Under the pieces are notes generated by a model. The model made no database searches, was not told the DNA's origin, and worked only from the letters and a program-made list of their open reading frames with translations. A stretch of 64,000 nucleotides of DNA, taken from Oscheius dolichura (taxonomy: Eukaryota; Nematoda; Chromadorea; Rhabditida; Rhabditidae). Positions 1 to 12,933 of the stretch are shown in pieces (the first letter of the stretch is position 1; each line of letters begins with the position of its first letter). The stretch spans positions 7,998,001 through 8,062,000 of the forward strand of contig OW051496.1 in the NCBI GenBank assembly GCA_932521035.1. Reading direction: 5' to 3'. Made by a program: the position numbers and the translations under genes.

Positions 1-1668
1 ACCTATTCCCCAATTGAACCGGAAGACAGCTAAAACATCAAGTATTGAAGGGGGAAAGGGGGAGAGAGACGGTTAATATGATAGCGAGGAGTATCGGTGG
101 AAAGCTGTTATCATGGCTGGCCGGCCACGGGTTGACAACTTTCTCGGGTTCCGGGGAGGAGGCCCTCCCAGGGGGAGACGAGGGGCCATCGGCGCGGCCG
201 GGGCTCTCTCGGCAGCGACCTATTATTATATAAAACTACCACCTAGCTATATAGTTGTGTTGCCGATACTGTACGGGAGCGGCTCTCTGTCTCCCGAGCC
301 TCGGAACCCTGGTCTCTTCTTCCCTGTCCTGGAAGGCTGCCCCGGACGGAAAGAATGACTTGATGTGACGTTAATTCTTATCTTGGAAGGGGGAAAATTC
401 GGGGGTTGCAAATAAAAAAAGAGCACGATATGGCACCACAGGCACAATAAAGCCATTTGCAACAGGAATTGGGATGGTCGCTAGCGGAAGAAGTTGGCTC
501 CTCTTCTGTATTCCACGGGCTACGCAGTCAATTAGACTAAATTCCTCCGTGGAAATGCCTAAAAGCCCTTCTAGAATGCACCAGGATGGGATAAATTGAT
601 CCTCCCCGCGAAAACATGTCGCCTTCAGGCGGTGCCCCCCGCTGTCTCCCACCGGCTCCTTCTCTCTAATGGCTAGGAAAGAGGGGATAAAGTCGCCGGA
701 CCATCTCCCGGTTCAAAAACAAAGAAGAAGAGTGTGCAGTAGCGGTGTCCCCCCGCTCCTCTCCCCCTCTAAATTTCTCAGCGATCATCAATTGTCGGGT
801 AGCCGTCGCGTCTCGTCGATCATTACTCGATCATTTTTCTCTTTTTTATGTCCTGTAACCAATTGGAATTGACATATTTTGAGAAATTGTCCCCCCACGA
901 AAAGATGTTGTGTGCCTTCTTTAAAGGAAAGCGAAAGGTCTTTGACCAAAGGTGGCAAGGCCACAAGAGGAGGACGACAAGCAGAGGATGGAGGACAGGG
1001 GGGCTCTGACCTCGGCTGGTCGGGTAATTTACAGCCGGTTTCGTGTCTGTTCACCCTGTATGTCTCTTCCCTTTAAATCCTATTTTAAACCCTATCAAAA
1101 GTATTAAAATAGACACAAAAGATCATCGAAGCGGCGGGTAAATGGAGGAGAGAGGGAGAGGGAGAAAGAAAGCCTGGAGAGGGCTGTCAAAAATCCAGCA
1201 GCGGGGAAGAAGAGAGTTTTGACACAGCTGGTCGCCCGACTCAAGATGAGTTATTTGAGGCGCCAAGAGGATGGTAGTACATCATGACAACCAGGAAAAA
1301 GTAGAGGGGAGGACAGGCGAAAAGAACCCATACAGTCTCGGCAACGGCATTTCCCAGTCCAGCCCCTTTTCAATTAACTGCCGAGGTTCTACGGGTTGGG
1401 GGATCTCCCGGCCGCTTCCTGGAGCCCCACCGGCCGCATTTACTCTTGTTGACGTATGGCTTTCCATATTGAGCTGCTGAGGTCCCGAGGCGGAAGTCGC
1501 CGTCCCCCCACAGCCTAATTTCCATCCTCCAGTCCTTCCCTAGTGTGTAAAAATAAACGAAATAACTATAGAATAAGATGCAAAACTGGGCAGCCCCTAG
1601 GGCAATTTGACTTTATTCGTCGCGATGCGTTTTGACGTCACACTCAGGAGGGAGAGAGAGGCATTGGA

Positions 1669-1686
1669 GGGGGGGGGGGGGGGGGG
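1669..1686 (+). repeat. Poly(G) run of 18
   Basis: An uninterrupted run of 18 G on the plus strand. Such tracts can fold as G-quadruplexes and are length-unstable in nematodes; that is general knowledge, not visible here. A second run of 14 G lies at 12537-12550 and a run of 11 C at 58256-58266. Confidence 0.95.
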
Positions 1687-4600
1687 CAAATTCGCAGAAA
1701 TTTTAAAGGCCAACGAGCAGCAGCCGGGGCGTTTTCTGGTCTTTTTTAAAGGTCTGGATTACAAACCTCAATAGAGGGAGCGAAATGGAGAACGGGGGAC
1801 GCGGCTTGGGAGATAACCTGAAAATGGGGGAATTAACGGAGAGGTGAGAAGGGGAAGACGAGAGTTGTAAGACGACAAATCACGCCAGGGAGATCATTTC
1901 GCGTCTGAACAAAAAGAGAGCTCCCGCGCGGCGCCTCGAGAAAGAGAGAGAGCGAGGGAGAGCAGAGGGCACGGGGAGGGGAGCAAAACGATCAAATTAC
2001 GCACAGTAGAGGAGGAATGGAAGACTGGCAGATTCGTAAGAGGAGGCAGGGCCCGGCTGAGGAGAGAAGAGAAGTAAGTCGGGTATCTTCCGGCCCCCGG
2101 CAGCTTCCCCCCTCTCTCCCACCACAGCTGCCGACATGTGCTTACTATTATAAACAGCGGGGTCCGAAGAGGGCCGACGTGAGAGAGAAAGAGAGGACCG
2201 GAAGGCAACACCAATTGATTTAGGGGACTATGTGACCTCTCCCTGGTGAACACGACCCGGCTGGAGATATCTCACTATAATCGGGGGGAGATAGCGGTGA
2301 TATTTTGACCAGAGGCAGAAGGAGGAGGAATCAGTGACCGATCAGCTGGAGAGCAACGGGGCTGCGCCAATGGTTCTGACAAGGGGACAACAAATGGAAC
2401 AGGAACCGAATGGTGGCAACTTGAATATTTAGGGGGCAGGGAGCAGGAGAGACAGAAAATAACATACAGACAATGTTTGATCAGCACGTCTAATCCCTTA
2501 TCAGAGGGAAAAACAAGGTTACTCACATAGACGGCTCTAGAAACAAGGAAACACAGAGCAGAGGAGGAGGAGTTCATGAATCTGAGCCTCTCCATGGGTG
2601 GTATTGAACATCGGGACTGGGACCTCTAACCTCTCAGCCTCTACCCCTGTGTCTTCTCCTCCCCCATCCCTCATCCCCTGGCTCCAGGCCCAATAGGATT
2701 TGAATTACCAGCCGGCAAAAAAGAAGAGAGTGGCCGGGATATGTCGACCCTTCCGGATGACAGAACCAGCCATCTGCCCTTCCCGTTTGTCTCATCTTTC
2801 TCAAAAGTGCACATTTAAGATGTTTCACTTCGAATTAGATGGAGGAGGAGTCAAATCACTGACACACTTATTTGAAACCCAGCCAAGCCTCCATGATCTC
2901 AAACGGATTAGACCCTGAGGGTGTTTCCTGTAAAACGATCAAAAAACTGGGGAGGAGGCGCTGTTTTCATATGTCACCGAGTTGTTTATCCTCGTCTCTC
3001 AAAAAACAGAGAAAGCAATAAACAAGAGGGAAATAAACATATTTGAACTGTGTTCCTTTGCCGGGGAGATGTAAAAGAGAGAAACGACGCGATCTGGCAC
3101 TGGTATATTGGCACTCGCAGCCACAATAAAAGGTGGGAAACGAGGAGGAATCTCTCTGTCTCTCGGCGCCCGCTTTTGTTTCTCTTTTGCCTATTTGCCA
3201 ACGAACAGTGTTGTCACAAATTTTTGAATAGAGTCGAAATGTGTTCTAGAAGAAGAAAAACGGGGAAACGCGTTGCGACGTCTCTCACTCATAACTGACC
3301 GAGAGCATACGCGAAAAAAAGAAGAGAAGAACCGAGAGGGAAGGATAACTGCGAAAGTGCTTGAGTCTCAAGTGGCAGATGCTATGTTCTGGGTGCGCAA
3401 ACACGACCTTGGCAGAGACACTAAGCGTAACTGGGAAATTAGACAGTGTGGTGGAGGATGGGCCAGGGGGACGAGGACGAGCTGCCAAAGAACGGAACAG
3501 TCTCAATTTCACAGTTGTTTTTGAGCTGGTATTCTGGGGCTTTCGTCTGGCAGCCAGGAGATCCGCTTTTAGAGGGAGTGCCGGACCGGGAGCCCTCCAG
3601 GCAGGGAGCAGCCTCCTGATGTACCCCGATCTTCGGGCATGGGCAGTTTTCCGCAATCAGAACTGTCCCTACGTGGATTAGGGGTCGATTTGTTGACTAA
3701 AAGTTCCGGGACAATTGGAGCAGACCAGGCTCAGAAGCAGGTAATGCCCTCCCAGCCATGAAAGTGAGCTTGACACTCGCCTTCGACTTTCAAGATGGTC
3801 CAGGAAAGGTAAACGACAGAATTCCCTCGCTTCGCTCATAAAAATGATTAAAATAACATGTGTACAATCTTATCGCAAATATAAGAAAGCAACAAAGAGA
3901 GAAAGAGAGGAGACGGCCAACTCACGGCCTGTACGGATCTGCCAATAATATCCCGCCTCTTTGGGGATTTCCAAACTTCTGACGTCAGCAGACCACGAAA
4001 GTACCAAGAGACTCAAAGATTGAAGAATTGTTCTTCCGTTTCATTGATTAGAAGGGAAAATTGGGAGAGAGAGATGGGCCAGCTTCTTATCCATAGTGGC
4101 CCCCGTGTCAGGAGGGGGATACGCCACGACCACTTGTGCCCGTTCAAAGATTTATAGAATTGGAGCAGCTTTCGGGGCAGAGCAGAGAAGTCCAGAAGTA
4201 CGACCGATGAAGGGAGCCGGGGAGAGCTAATACAATTTTACTCGTTCAATTCCCTCTATTGGACTGAGAGGGAACAATTAATGGGAGAAGAAGAAGAAGA
4301 AAAAGAGGGATTGGAACGGGGGAGGATGGGGAAAGATGTTTGTCAACTGGGTCGATTCGCCGGCCCGTTACTTGGCAACCGGGTCATTTATGAGGGAAAA
4401 TAGAGGAGGCTAGGCAGTTCGGGGTCAAAGAACAGGGCCCTCAAAGTAGTGGTCCTGAGGAGCCAGAAGGCCCGGACTATCTGCCTCCGATAACATCATC
4501 CCCCTACCAGGCAGATTTGCAAATTTTGCAGTCTCCCCCCGGGTCAGCTAAATGTTATTCTAAAAGGAGAGGCCGACTATTTCCCAACATGACGTGTTCG

Positions 4601-5130
4601 GTTCTTTGTGACTCATTCGGGGGAGAGGAGAGCCGTCCCCGGCCCGTTGTCCCGGACAGGATAGGTCACTGGCCCGTCTCCCCGTCTAGACACCCCTCGT
4701 CTTTTTTTCCCTTCCCGCCAGGAGGAGGGGTCAGAAACGATAGAGTTTTACTCAGAAGCAGAGAGAGAGAGGGGGCTACGCCGCCGTCGTCGGCTGCCGC
4801 CAACCTAAATCATACGGCAAACAGGCAGAGAGAAGCAGGGCAAACAGCTCAACTTCTTCTAATCTACTCTTCTGCTCCTGCTCATGTACTGTTTGAAGCG
4901 GGGGACTGACGGCTCTGTGTGTGGGAAAATGTCAACTGTTCTTTGGCTGGGCGAGGTGGACAAAAGTTTGATTAGAGGGAGAGACTGGGCGGGGAAGATC
5001 AAGATTTTTAAGAGGCCGGGCTAAGTTTTTCCACTTGAAAAGGCTCGATCTACGTGGTTACGCTGATGTAACGGGTTATTTTTAATCATGGGGCGAGATC
5101 CTAAAAACTCGGGTATGTCTCTAGTCTTGC

Positions 5131-5255
5131 TCCCACAGTTAGACACCGACCACAGCGAAGAAGTGGCCCTAGGGCTGATCTTCGAGTACTCTATGGAGCA
5201 GGCCTTCATACTCCATCCTCTAAAGATCAAGGCCTTCAGGCTCCCGACCTTTATA
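5131..5255 (+). CDS. Isolated coding-like exon, unidentified
   Basis: A splice-acceptor-like CCCACAG just before 5151 leads into an open frame whose codons end mostly in C or G and whose translation has an ordinary alternation of hydrophobic and charged residues, including FEYSMEQAF and KAFRLPTFI. A possible donor GTAACC lies near 5254. The opposite strand is also open over this stretch, after a TTTTCAG acceptor near 5320, so the strand is uncertain. I do not recognise the family, and no neighbouring exon could be joined to it. It could be one exon of a gene with long introns, or a remnant. Confidence 0.25.
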
Positions 5256-8122
5256 GTAACCAAAATAAAGTCCTCTTCTGAGGGCATCTCATGCTCTCCC
5301 TCCCCCCACGTTGCCCGCTGAAAATGGACAAAGTGGAGGCGGTACAGGAAATCCGAAGATAGGTCCCTAGATTCGGTCCATGAAACCCTCTGGCCTCTCG
5401 GCCACCCAGTATCCCGGTCCCGTCCCCATCTCCTGAAACATCTATTCCCCTGCCGCCAACCCAGCAGGAAGTGAATTGAACAAGCAGCTCTATTCAAAAA
5501 GAGACGGGCCCGAGTTGTTTATCTCGGGGGCAAAACCAATCAGACTCTGCATTTTCTCCTAAACTAAACGGGGAAAAGCTGTTTGCTCGTTTAAAAAAGC
5601 GCCAGGAGGACGAGGATCTTCTCGGAAGATGATGGGAGGATAATAATCTTCGAACTTTTAGGGAGAGACGGAAGAATTCGTCTGTTGTATTCAACAATTG
5701 GAAAGCAAAGAAGACAGAATTTGGAAGCAGGGGAGAATGGTTTGGCCGAGTGACGTAGTGGCGTAGCTATTGCCATTTCAGCCAAGGCGTATGTCTCCTT
5801 CTGTCCCCCATCGCGTGCATTTTTGGCAGCGGAAAATATAAATATGTTGATGGGAGGACAGGGTATCGGCTCTTTAAAGGGAAAGGGGCGAGTGACTGGG
5901 AATATTATTCAGGGAGAGGCGCGACGAAGTGACCTGGCCGACGGGAGGACAGGTGCTAACTGCAGGCTAATTGCTCCGGCTCGAATACGCGCGGTGTTAG
6001 CAGCTGCGCGAGGAGTGAATTAATCAAAGCAGATTGACAAAATGGCCTAGTTGTAAAAAACAGAAGACGACAAAAAAAATTAGAGTCTTCTCTCTCTCTC
6101 TCTCTATTGAAGGAGACAAGACGAGTGCCGTCCCCCTTCTATTTCTATTGTATCAAAGGGCAAGGAAGGCAGCGGAACAAAACAGGACAGAAAACGGGGA
6201 AATAACGATTTATGGAGTGTTAGACGGGTGATGGATGGTCGGAATTGAAAGTGACATCTGGGAGGAAGAGGGGAAGTGGGTAGAACGGGAGAGGAAAGGA
6301 GACGGTCCCCCCAAAATTAGGGGAGAAATCTCTCAAGAAGGGGAGAACAAAGGATCCATATCATAGTCACCGGAAGACAAGAGAGAGAGAATGCTAAGAA
6401 TCAATTGAAATCGCGCCGTCTCCCTTTCCCGTCTCGTAACAGGTCACACCCGAAACAGGGTGTTTCCCCCCGGCCGTTGGACCATTGCCTGATTCGTACT
6501 CTTCAAAGAAAGCAACCTGCCCTGTTCTCCTTCATGAAAAAATTACAAGATGGCGAAAAATAAACCAATTGATCAAAGTAAAGGTCAGGACACGGTCTCA
6601 AATTTTAGAGGAAGGGGAAACGGCTGGGAAGGCCTTCATAAAACACGGGAAAGTTATCCCCTTCCCGGTCATTTCCCCTCCTCACCCTCGAAATAATCTT
6701 AATTAAATGGATTGATCTGAAAGGTCACCCCGATTAGATCAAGCTGCCGCCGTTCACCCTGAACAAAACACCCCCTGCCCCCAAATAAGGCCAGCCACGG
6801 AGAGAGAGAGAGAGCCAATGAGGCAATTTGGATGGACCCCTCCATTAAGTGTTCGCAAAATTTATGCAAAAAGCCTATGGGCCCGAAGGACCAGCGGCCG
6901 GCTGTGAGCACTGACGGGTAAGCAAAAGGCTAGCTTATTGATTGGCTGTGTCTCGGCTGCCAGCCGCTGTTGGCCCCGGCTGGTGGTGGTGGTCGTGGTA
7001 GATGGCTGCTGCTGCGCTGAGAGACAGAGACACATAAGTACACTTTAAGGGGCATCAGGCCCGGTTGAGAGAGAGAAGAGAGGCAGAGTTAAAAATAGAC
7101 ACAGAAATGGCCAGAATGGAAAGAGCGAAGCCACGATACCATCAGTCGTCTAGGCCTCGAACTATTACAACGCTGGGTATTCGGGGGGAGGAAGCTTTTT
7201 TTTTATGCAAGGGGCAGTGATTGAATTCTGGGTTGGGCCACCCAAGGATAGACTTTAACGGGGCTTTGTTTGGGCCAAAACTCCCATCTTTCATGGGCCA
7301 TGAATAGGTCTGGCTCTAGCCTGGGGGCCAAGTTCATCGTTCTACCCCGTCCAGAATTTGGCTAGAACCAGGAAGACCCACTTGGGGGACTAGTAGATCG
7401 GCGGAGCCCTGGTCTGCTCCTCAAATACATATAACCCCCACAGTACTCTAATAGGCCCGTCCTCCCGAGGAGGACGACGGCCCCGACTAGATTTGGCTGG
7501 CTGAAACCAGGGCACAGCTCAATGGCATCCCTATCCCTAGTGTCCTTTTGAGGTCATTGCTTGTTCTAGCCCCTTGTAACGCATCCCGAACATCCATCTT
7601 CTCCATTCAATGTCACGGCCTGACTTGACCCATTCAGTGGTAAGCGATCCTCTATCCCATGCCAGGCTGGGATACTGTAATAAGCGGCCTCCGGCTATAT
7701 TCCTGACTCTCCAAGTAACCTGATCAAATCTCATCCCCCGTTCCACCCAAATATTCAGTCTTTATGTCAATGTCCCTTGCCCTCCCAATCACCATCTCTC
7801 ATCCTCCCCACTTGGACCATCAAAGGTGACGCACTATCAATCACTATCCACTCCACTTGCTGCTCCTCTGACTCATTCGACCTGCTCCACTTGGGCCTTC
7901 CACAAAGAAACCGAAAACTGAAGAAGGGGGCAGAAGTCATGCCCTTCTCTGTGTTCTCGCCCGCCTCTTCGAAAGCATCAAAGAGAAGGACAAAGAGATT
8001 AGGCGGTCGTCGTTAATTCAGCTGCGCCATCACTTGAAAATTATTCACAAGCTTCAAACTACGCAACTATTGTTTACTTCTCTCTATCCAAATAAGACGA
8101 CAAAAAGGCTGTAAAACACACG

Positions 8123-8128
8123 TTTATT
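8123..8128 (-). terminator. Poly(A) signal of the GCC2 gene
   Basis: The plus strand reads TTTATT, giving AATAAA on the minus strand about 150 bases past the GCC2 stop codon. Confidence 0.5.
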
Positions 8129-8280
8129 TCTGTTTATATACACACCAGAAATAGAGAGATAAAAACAGTATCACAGTTGTAAAAACCCTCAAAAAAGAGA
8201 CAAATATGTACGGGTGAAAGGGAACCTCGGAGAGAACGGGAGAGAGAGGGAGGCAAGGAAGACAGAGTACGAGATCATCA

Positions 8281-11200
8281 TCATGACATGCCTCCCCATT
8301 TGAAGTAGGAGCCCCAAGCGCCCGATGGCGGAGAAGTTGAGCCATCTGAAAAAGGCAACATTGCTGTAAGAACTCGGTTTGCCGGCCAGGGAGGACGAGA
8401 GGGGGCCAGCAGAGACCAAACCCGGTATATAGCGCCTTGGTAATCCACAACTTTGACCGTCTGCCAAAAAATAGGTACAAATATTCCCCAGGGATAGTAT
8501 TTGAAGTGAGAGACCAGTTTTGCCAATTCTTCCCCTAGGATAAGGCTAAATTGGGCCAAAATTCATGCATTTAACCGAGAAAGCGGTGCCCAACTCTTTA
8601 CCTGTACTCCCCATCCACGTGACATTGTCTAAAATGGGTTATTCCTTCCATTTTTCCTTTTCAAATGGTCCCGTAAAGATGAAAATAACAAACCCAGTTG
8701 AGCTGCTCTCTGTAGAATGTGTATTTCCTCCTCCGACAGTCGTAGCATCGTATTCAGAATGGGAATCAGTTGGCACTTCTCGGCGGCTACCTTCTCCGGT
8801 GTCAGGAATTTAATTATGACATTTTTGAGATATTCCGTATTTTCCAAGTGGCTCTTTCTCTCCTCGTTTCTCTCCAGTCGGCGAATCTCTTCCTTCAAGC
8901 ATCGGCTCTGCTCGATCAGCCGGCCGTTGGCCGCTTCGCTCTCATTCAACAGCGACGTCGTGTGCTCTGCGTGCTTCCTCAGACGGAAGAGCTCGTCCAT
9001 CAGCTCGGTGATGTTCTCCACCGTCGGCGGTTTCAGCAGCGCGCCTTGGTACTCCTCTCCGAAGAGCACGTCCTCCAGGGAGCGGTCTTCTTGCGTCTGC
9101 AGCTGCTGGCTGACACTATCCGGCGACTGTCGCCTCGTCAGCGAGGAATGCTCTCCACCGTATCCTCCTTCAAATTCACAAACTTGTGGTTGAACAGCGG
9201 CTACTGGCGGCATCCGGACTGTCTTCTGCTCGCGTCGCGTCTCGTCCAGCTGCCGGGACAGCTCGTCGCGCTTCTCCCGCTCCTCCAGCAGCTGCTTGTT
9301 CAAATCATCCACCATCTCTTCGAATCTGTTCCTCTCAAATTGGAGCAGAGCCTCCGACTATAAGTTAAACAACGCTCAAATCTTAAAAAAGATCCAAACC
9401 TTGAGGATATCCTGTCGGAGGAGGGCCTTCTCGTTATCGGCCTCACCCAGCCGTTGGCTCGTCTCCGTCAGCTGTGAAACCACATTCTCAAATTTGATCC
9501 GATACGATCGCAATTCATCCAATCTTAAATTACAAGAAATTCACTAAAATTATAGAGAAAAACGTACGAATTGCTCAAGGCAACGTGGAGTTCATCCGCC
9601 TCGCGGCGCTTGGTCTCCAGATCGGCCAGGGCCGTCGTCGTCCGCTCCTTGAATCGTTCGAGCTCGTCGTGTTTTGCCGCCAGTTCCCTTTTCATCACCT
9701 CATTTGCCGTCTTCAACTCGGCTACCCGTGCCTCCAACTCGTCCGCCTTCGCCTTATCGGCCGCCTCCTCGTCTGTCGTGGTTGTCTTCTTCTGCTCTAG
9801 TACGAATCGAGCCCGAGACTGTAAAGCATATTAAATTCTACCAGCCGTTTCGACCCCCCTACGGGGGGTCTTCGGCTGGACGTTGGCTGCGCCAACTGTG
9901 GTTTTACCTCGCGCTTGGAAGCTCCTTCCCCTCTTCCCCCAACTCCCTGTGCACTCTCTCCCCCTCTTCTGGCTCACGGCGTCCCGTCCCTCGTGCTCTT
10001 CTTCCCTTTTTCCGCCGAATCCCTTACGCTTTTTCTTCTCTCACTGTTCTATGCCCAGCTCCTCTGTCCCCTTCTTCCGCGCCCCTATTTTCCTTAGAAC
10101 TTTCTTCCGCGTTCTCCCGCACCATCCTGATCTCACCCCGTCAGCGATGTTGTAATTTGCAACAATTGCAGTTAGGGCTATATAGACAAAACAAAAGACG
10201 CCGACCGAACCTTCGACCCCTCGATTGGGGGTCCCACCACGATCGGGTCCTGCAAAGAAAACGTTTTCTAGCCAAACAAAAATGCTAAACAGACCAAGCA
10301 AAAGAAGTTGACTGAAGGAGGAATCGACCCCTCGACCCACGGGTTAAGGTCCCACCACGAACAGGTCTCGTAGCGAAAAATACTTCAGGAACACTTGGAA
10401 AGTATCAAGGGCCTCAAAACAAAATAGCAAAAGGTTTGACGCCGATGGGGTTCGAACCCGCGACCTCTCCGACCACGCACGGCCTCTTAGCTATCAAAAT
10501 CTCGACATGTCAACGCACCGCTACACAAACGGACACCATAGCGCTTTAAAAGTAGGGATCTAGAAACCACCAAGAATACCTTAAAATTCTCGTATTCCTG
10601 TTCGAGTTCCTTCATTCTCGTCTGCCCGTGGTTGTGGTTCTCTCGGAGGCGGAGGTTCTCCTCCCTCAGGGCCTCGCTGAGCTCTTCCAGGGCGGCGACC
10701 CTCTGTTGGCAGGCGGCCAGCTCTCGCCCCATTCCCAGTCGCTCGCTTCCCTGATTCTCCATCAATCCATTCAATTGATCACTCAGCGAGGAAATCTCCT
10801 GCTTCTGTTGGGAATTGGCAATCTGGGATTCTAAAAAGGGGCGAAATGAGAAATGGGGAAACAAGAGGCCACTAACCACAGAGATCATTTGTCAATTTTT
10901 GAATCTCCTGTTGGAATTTGCGGCGATCCTCATCCAGGCTGGTTTGGGCACTTCGGGACTCGTCCAGCTCCGTGCGGAGTATTGTGATTTCCGTCTCCAG
11001 AGTCTTGGCCGAGGCTTTCGAGGTGGCCAGATCTTTTTCCAACGCTCTGACCTGAAGAAGACAATTAATGGGAGCTTGATCAAACTGCCCCTTTTAAGTC
11101 TAGAAAAGGTCAAGAAGTATCATACCTTCCTGGCATAGTCCTCAATTTCTAACGAGAACATATCAGCAGTGGATTTCTGATCCCGTAAGGCGGCCAGCTC

Positions 11201-12088
11201 GGCTACCTTATCCTCCAGCTGGGATGACAGTCCGTGCATTTCCTCCTTGATGGTCGATATATCCAAAGTAAGTGAAGAGACCTACAAACCAGTTGTGAAA
11301 AAAGACATCTACGAATATAGCCACTTCATCCTTCAACGAGGGAATCTGCTTCAATTCGTTTTCCAATTCCGTAATCCGGGCACGGAGCAGCATTTCGGTT
11401 GCCGTTGGCTGGTCCGACTGTTCTTGAGTCGTCTATAATTTGGATAAAAATAGAGGGAGAAAGGGGCTACCTCGAGGAGGAAGGACTGCTTCGTCTCGAG
11501 TTCTTCTACCCTTCGACAGAGGCGGGCATTCTCCGTTTCCAATTTCTTCGTCTGTTCTGTGACATTTTCTCCTTCTTTTTCGGATTCTTCCTGAAAAAGA
11601 AAAACATTTCTGGAAAGGGTAGTCCCCATGTTTGAATTAGTTTTTGCGAATCCAACCGCCTCTTTGGGGTGTTCCGGTGGCTGAGGGTTATACCTTTCCT
11701 GTCTCTTTCAGGAGTGGCGGGCAGAGGACCGTGTGCCGTCATGGGAGGCGCGGGGGAGGACGACGAGCAGGCCGTCGCCCAGCGTTTGCGAGCCAAACAA
11801 TCAAACGAGTTGGCTCTTGAGCGATATAAATTGCCGTTTGAAATTGGTACAACATGCTCCCTCCTTAGTGTCCTTTTGAAGGAGACGAGCCAAGAAAGCC
11901 TGGGAAAAGACAGCGACATACCAATTTCTGTCGGAGCCTGTTGATCTCCTCCTTGTTTTCCTTTCCATGTGTCAGTTGCTTCTTGACGAATTTGATGAGA
12001 TCTTCTTTGCTCAGCGAGTCCAACTGCAATCCCATTGAAAATGCACACAAAATGGACAAGAGCAAACCTTTGACGTGGCAGTCGCCAT
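8281..12088 (-). CDS. gcc-2: GRIP-domain golgin, GCC2/GCC185 orthologue
   Basis: A trans-Golgi tethering coiled-coil protein. In the family the C-terminal GRIP domain binds Arl/Rab GTPases and the rod captures endosome-derived vesicles. The start at 12088 begins MATATSK, spliced to an exon with LSKEDLIKFVKKQL, which matches the GCC2 amino terminus (LPKEDLIKFAKKQ). Many short exons of Glu/Lys/Arg-rich heptad sequence follow. The exon at 8694-9357 carries EEIRRLERNEER and then the GRIP core TEYLKNVIIKFLTPEK with its conserved tyrosine. The last exon (8281-8345) ends SGAWGSYFKWGGMS, like the Trp/Tyr-rich GCC2 tail. The rod is far shorter than the roughly 1,680-residue human protein. Joins around 11500-11930 are unresolved: the apparent 22-base intron at 11900-11921 is too short, so a different acceptor is probably used. 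One intron (about 9830-10577) holds tRNA-like repeats. Confidence 0.85.
10195..10545 (-). repeat. Tandem tRNA-like (SINE-like) units in a GCC2 intron
   Basis: Three related units spaced about 120-130 bases apart in minus orientation share a CGTGGTGGGACC-like segment, a GGTCGA or GGTTCGA B-box-like element and a TTTTG-rich tail. The best preserved (about 10441-10545) has an exact B-box GGTTCGAACCC at 10453-10463 on the minus strand, with GTGTAGCGGTGCG as a possible A-box upstream. The acceptor stem does not pair convincingly, so this is a tRNA-derived repeat rather than a working tRNA. A more degenerate GACCCCCC/GGGGGGTC palindrome lies at about 9855-9873. Confidence 0.55.
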
Positions 12089-12094
12089 GGTGGC

Positions 12095-12930
12095 AACAAC
12101 ACGGCGGAAGACGAGGAAATGACACTGAAAATGGCGAATGGATTGGATGGATTTGTAGAAGAAAAAATAGAAGAGGGGCTGAGATGACTGGAAAAGGCGA
12201 AAGAAAGCGAAAATAGCCAGAGGCAGACGACGCGATTCGACCTATTGGATGACGGCAATTTGACAGAAATTATCAACGAGTCAAAATGGGTTAAAATTGA
12301 GGAGACGGTCTACTTTACCGGATGAAAAGTTCGAGTTTTGCCACATATTCAAAGCATCTGGCGGGTAAACCTGCCCCAAACGCAAGGGGGAACCTTTAAT
12401 TGGGGTTGGCATCAGCTGGTCAAGTGGAAGGAATGCGGAAATCTTGACCCCGTTTGACAAGGGGAATCTTTTAACGCAATGAAACAAATTGTAACCTTTG
12501 ACTGTAAAGAGAGGAACATGATGGGATAAAAGAATTGGGGGGGGGGGGGGACAGAAGAACATTCTGGCAGAGATCTCTATCGAGACCTGGCCCTTCCCAA
12601 AGTTTATTGGAGAACTGGCCAGGAGAGAACCGGTGGCCATCTGCTGCTTTGTTCGTGATCTCTCCCTCGAAGATGCCCTCTTGGTAACCCTTTATCTGAT
12701 CTTTATCTCCAAGCATTGTGGCCGTCTGCACATCATGAGCTCTAGTTTGCCCTTCTCCTGGTAGACACACATTAATAGATTGCAACATTTATTGGTATTA
12801 TTCAATAAGGCAATGGATGTCATATTTGCAAGTTTTTATCCAATACGAGCAGGAACATACGTAAATTGTATATCATCAGAGCTAACAGTGAACAGGAAGG
12901 GGGGATCCATTTTGTCCAAGATTACAGTCA
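12095..12930. other. Intergenic stretch with poly(G) tract
   Basis: Between the GCC2 start and the unidentified gene end at 12934. It holds 14 consecutive G at 12537-12550 and minus-strand open frames of 105-119 codons that run across low-complexity sequence and show no recognisable domain. I see no supportable gene; a decayed repeat or transposon is possible. Confidence 0.4.
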
Positions 12931-12933
12931 TAC

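Larger units (their letters stand above)
1..8120. other. Purine-rich non-coding block
   Basis: No gene model is supported here apart from one isolated coding-like exon near 5131. The plus strand is conspicuously rich in G and A, with many GAGAGA and GGAGGA runs, so the minus strand is pyrimidine-rich. The block lies beyond the 3' end of the minus-strand GCC2 gene and would be upstream of any minus-strand gene to the left of the window. Open frames are short, lack splice-consistent partners and read through low-complexity sequence. Confidence 0.6.

Noticed and set aside
5021-5497. A 158-codon minus-strand frame
   Set aside because: Partly antisense to the coding-like exon at 5131-5255; no recognisable domain. 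Strand left open, and only the short exon is reported.
8717-9363. Plus-strand frames up to 197 codons
   Set aside because: Antisense shadows of the GCC2 GRIP exon, whose minus-strand translation matches the family.
11506-12276. A 256-codon minus-strand frame over the GCC2 5' end
   Set aside because: It reads out of frame through verified GCC2 exons and through introns. Its translation is low in structure, while the exon-by-exon frame matches GCC2.
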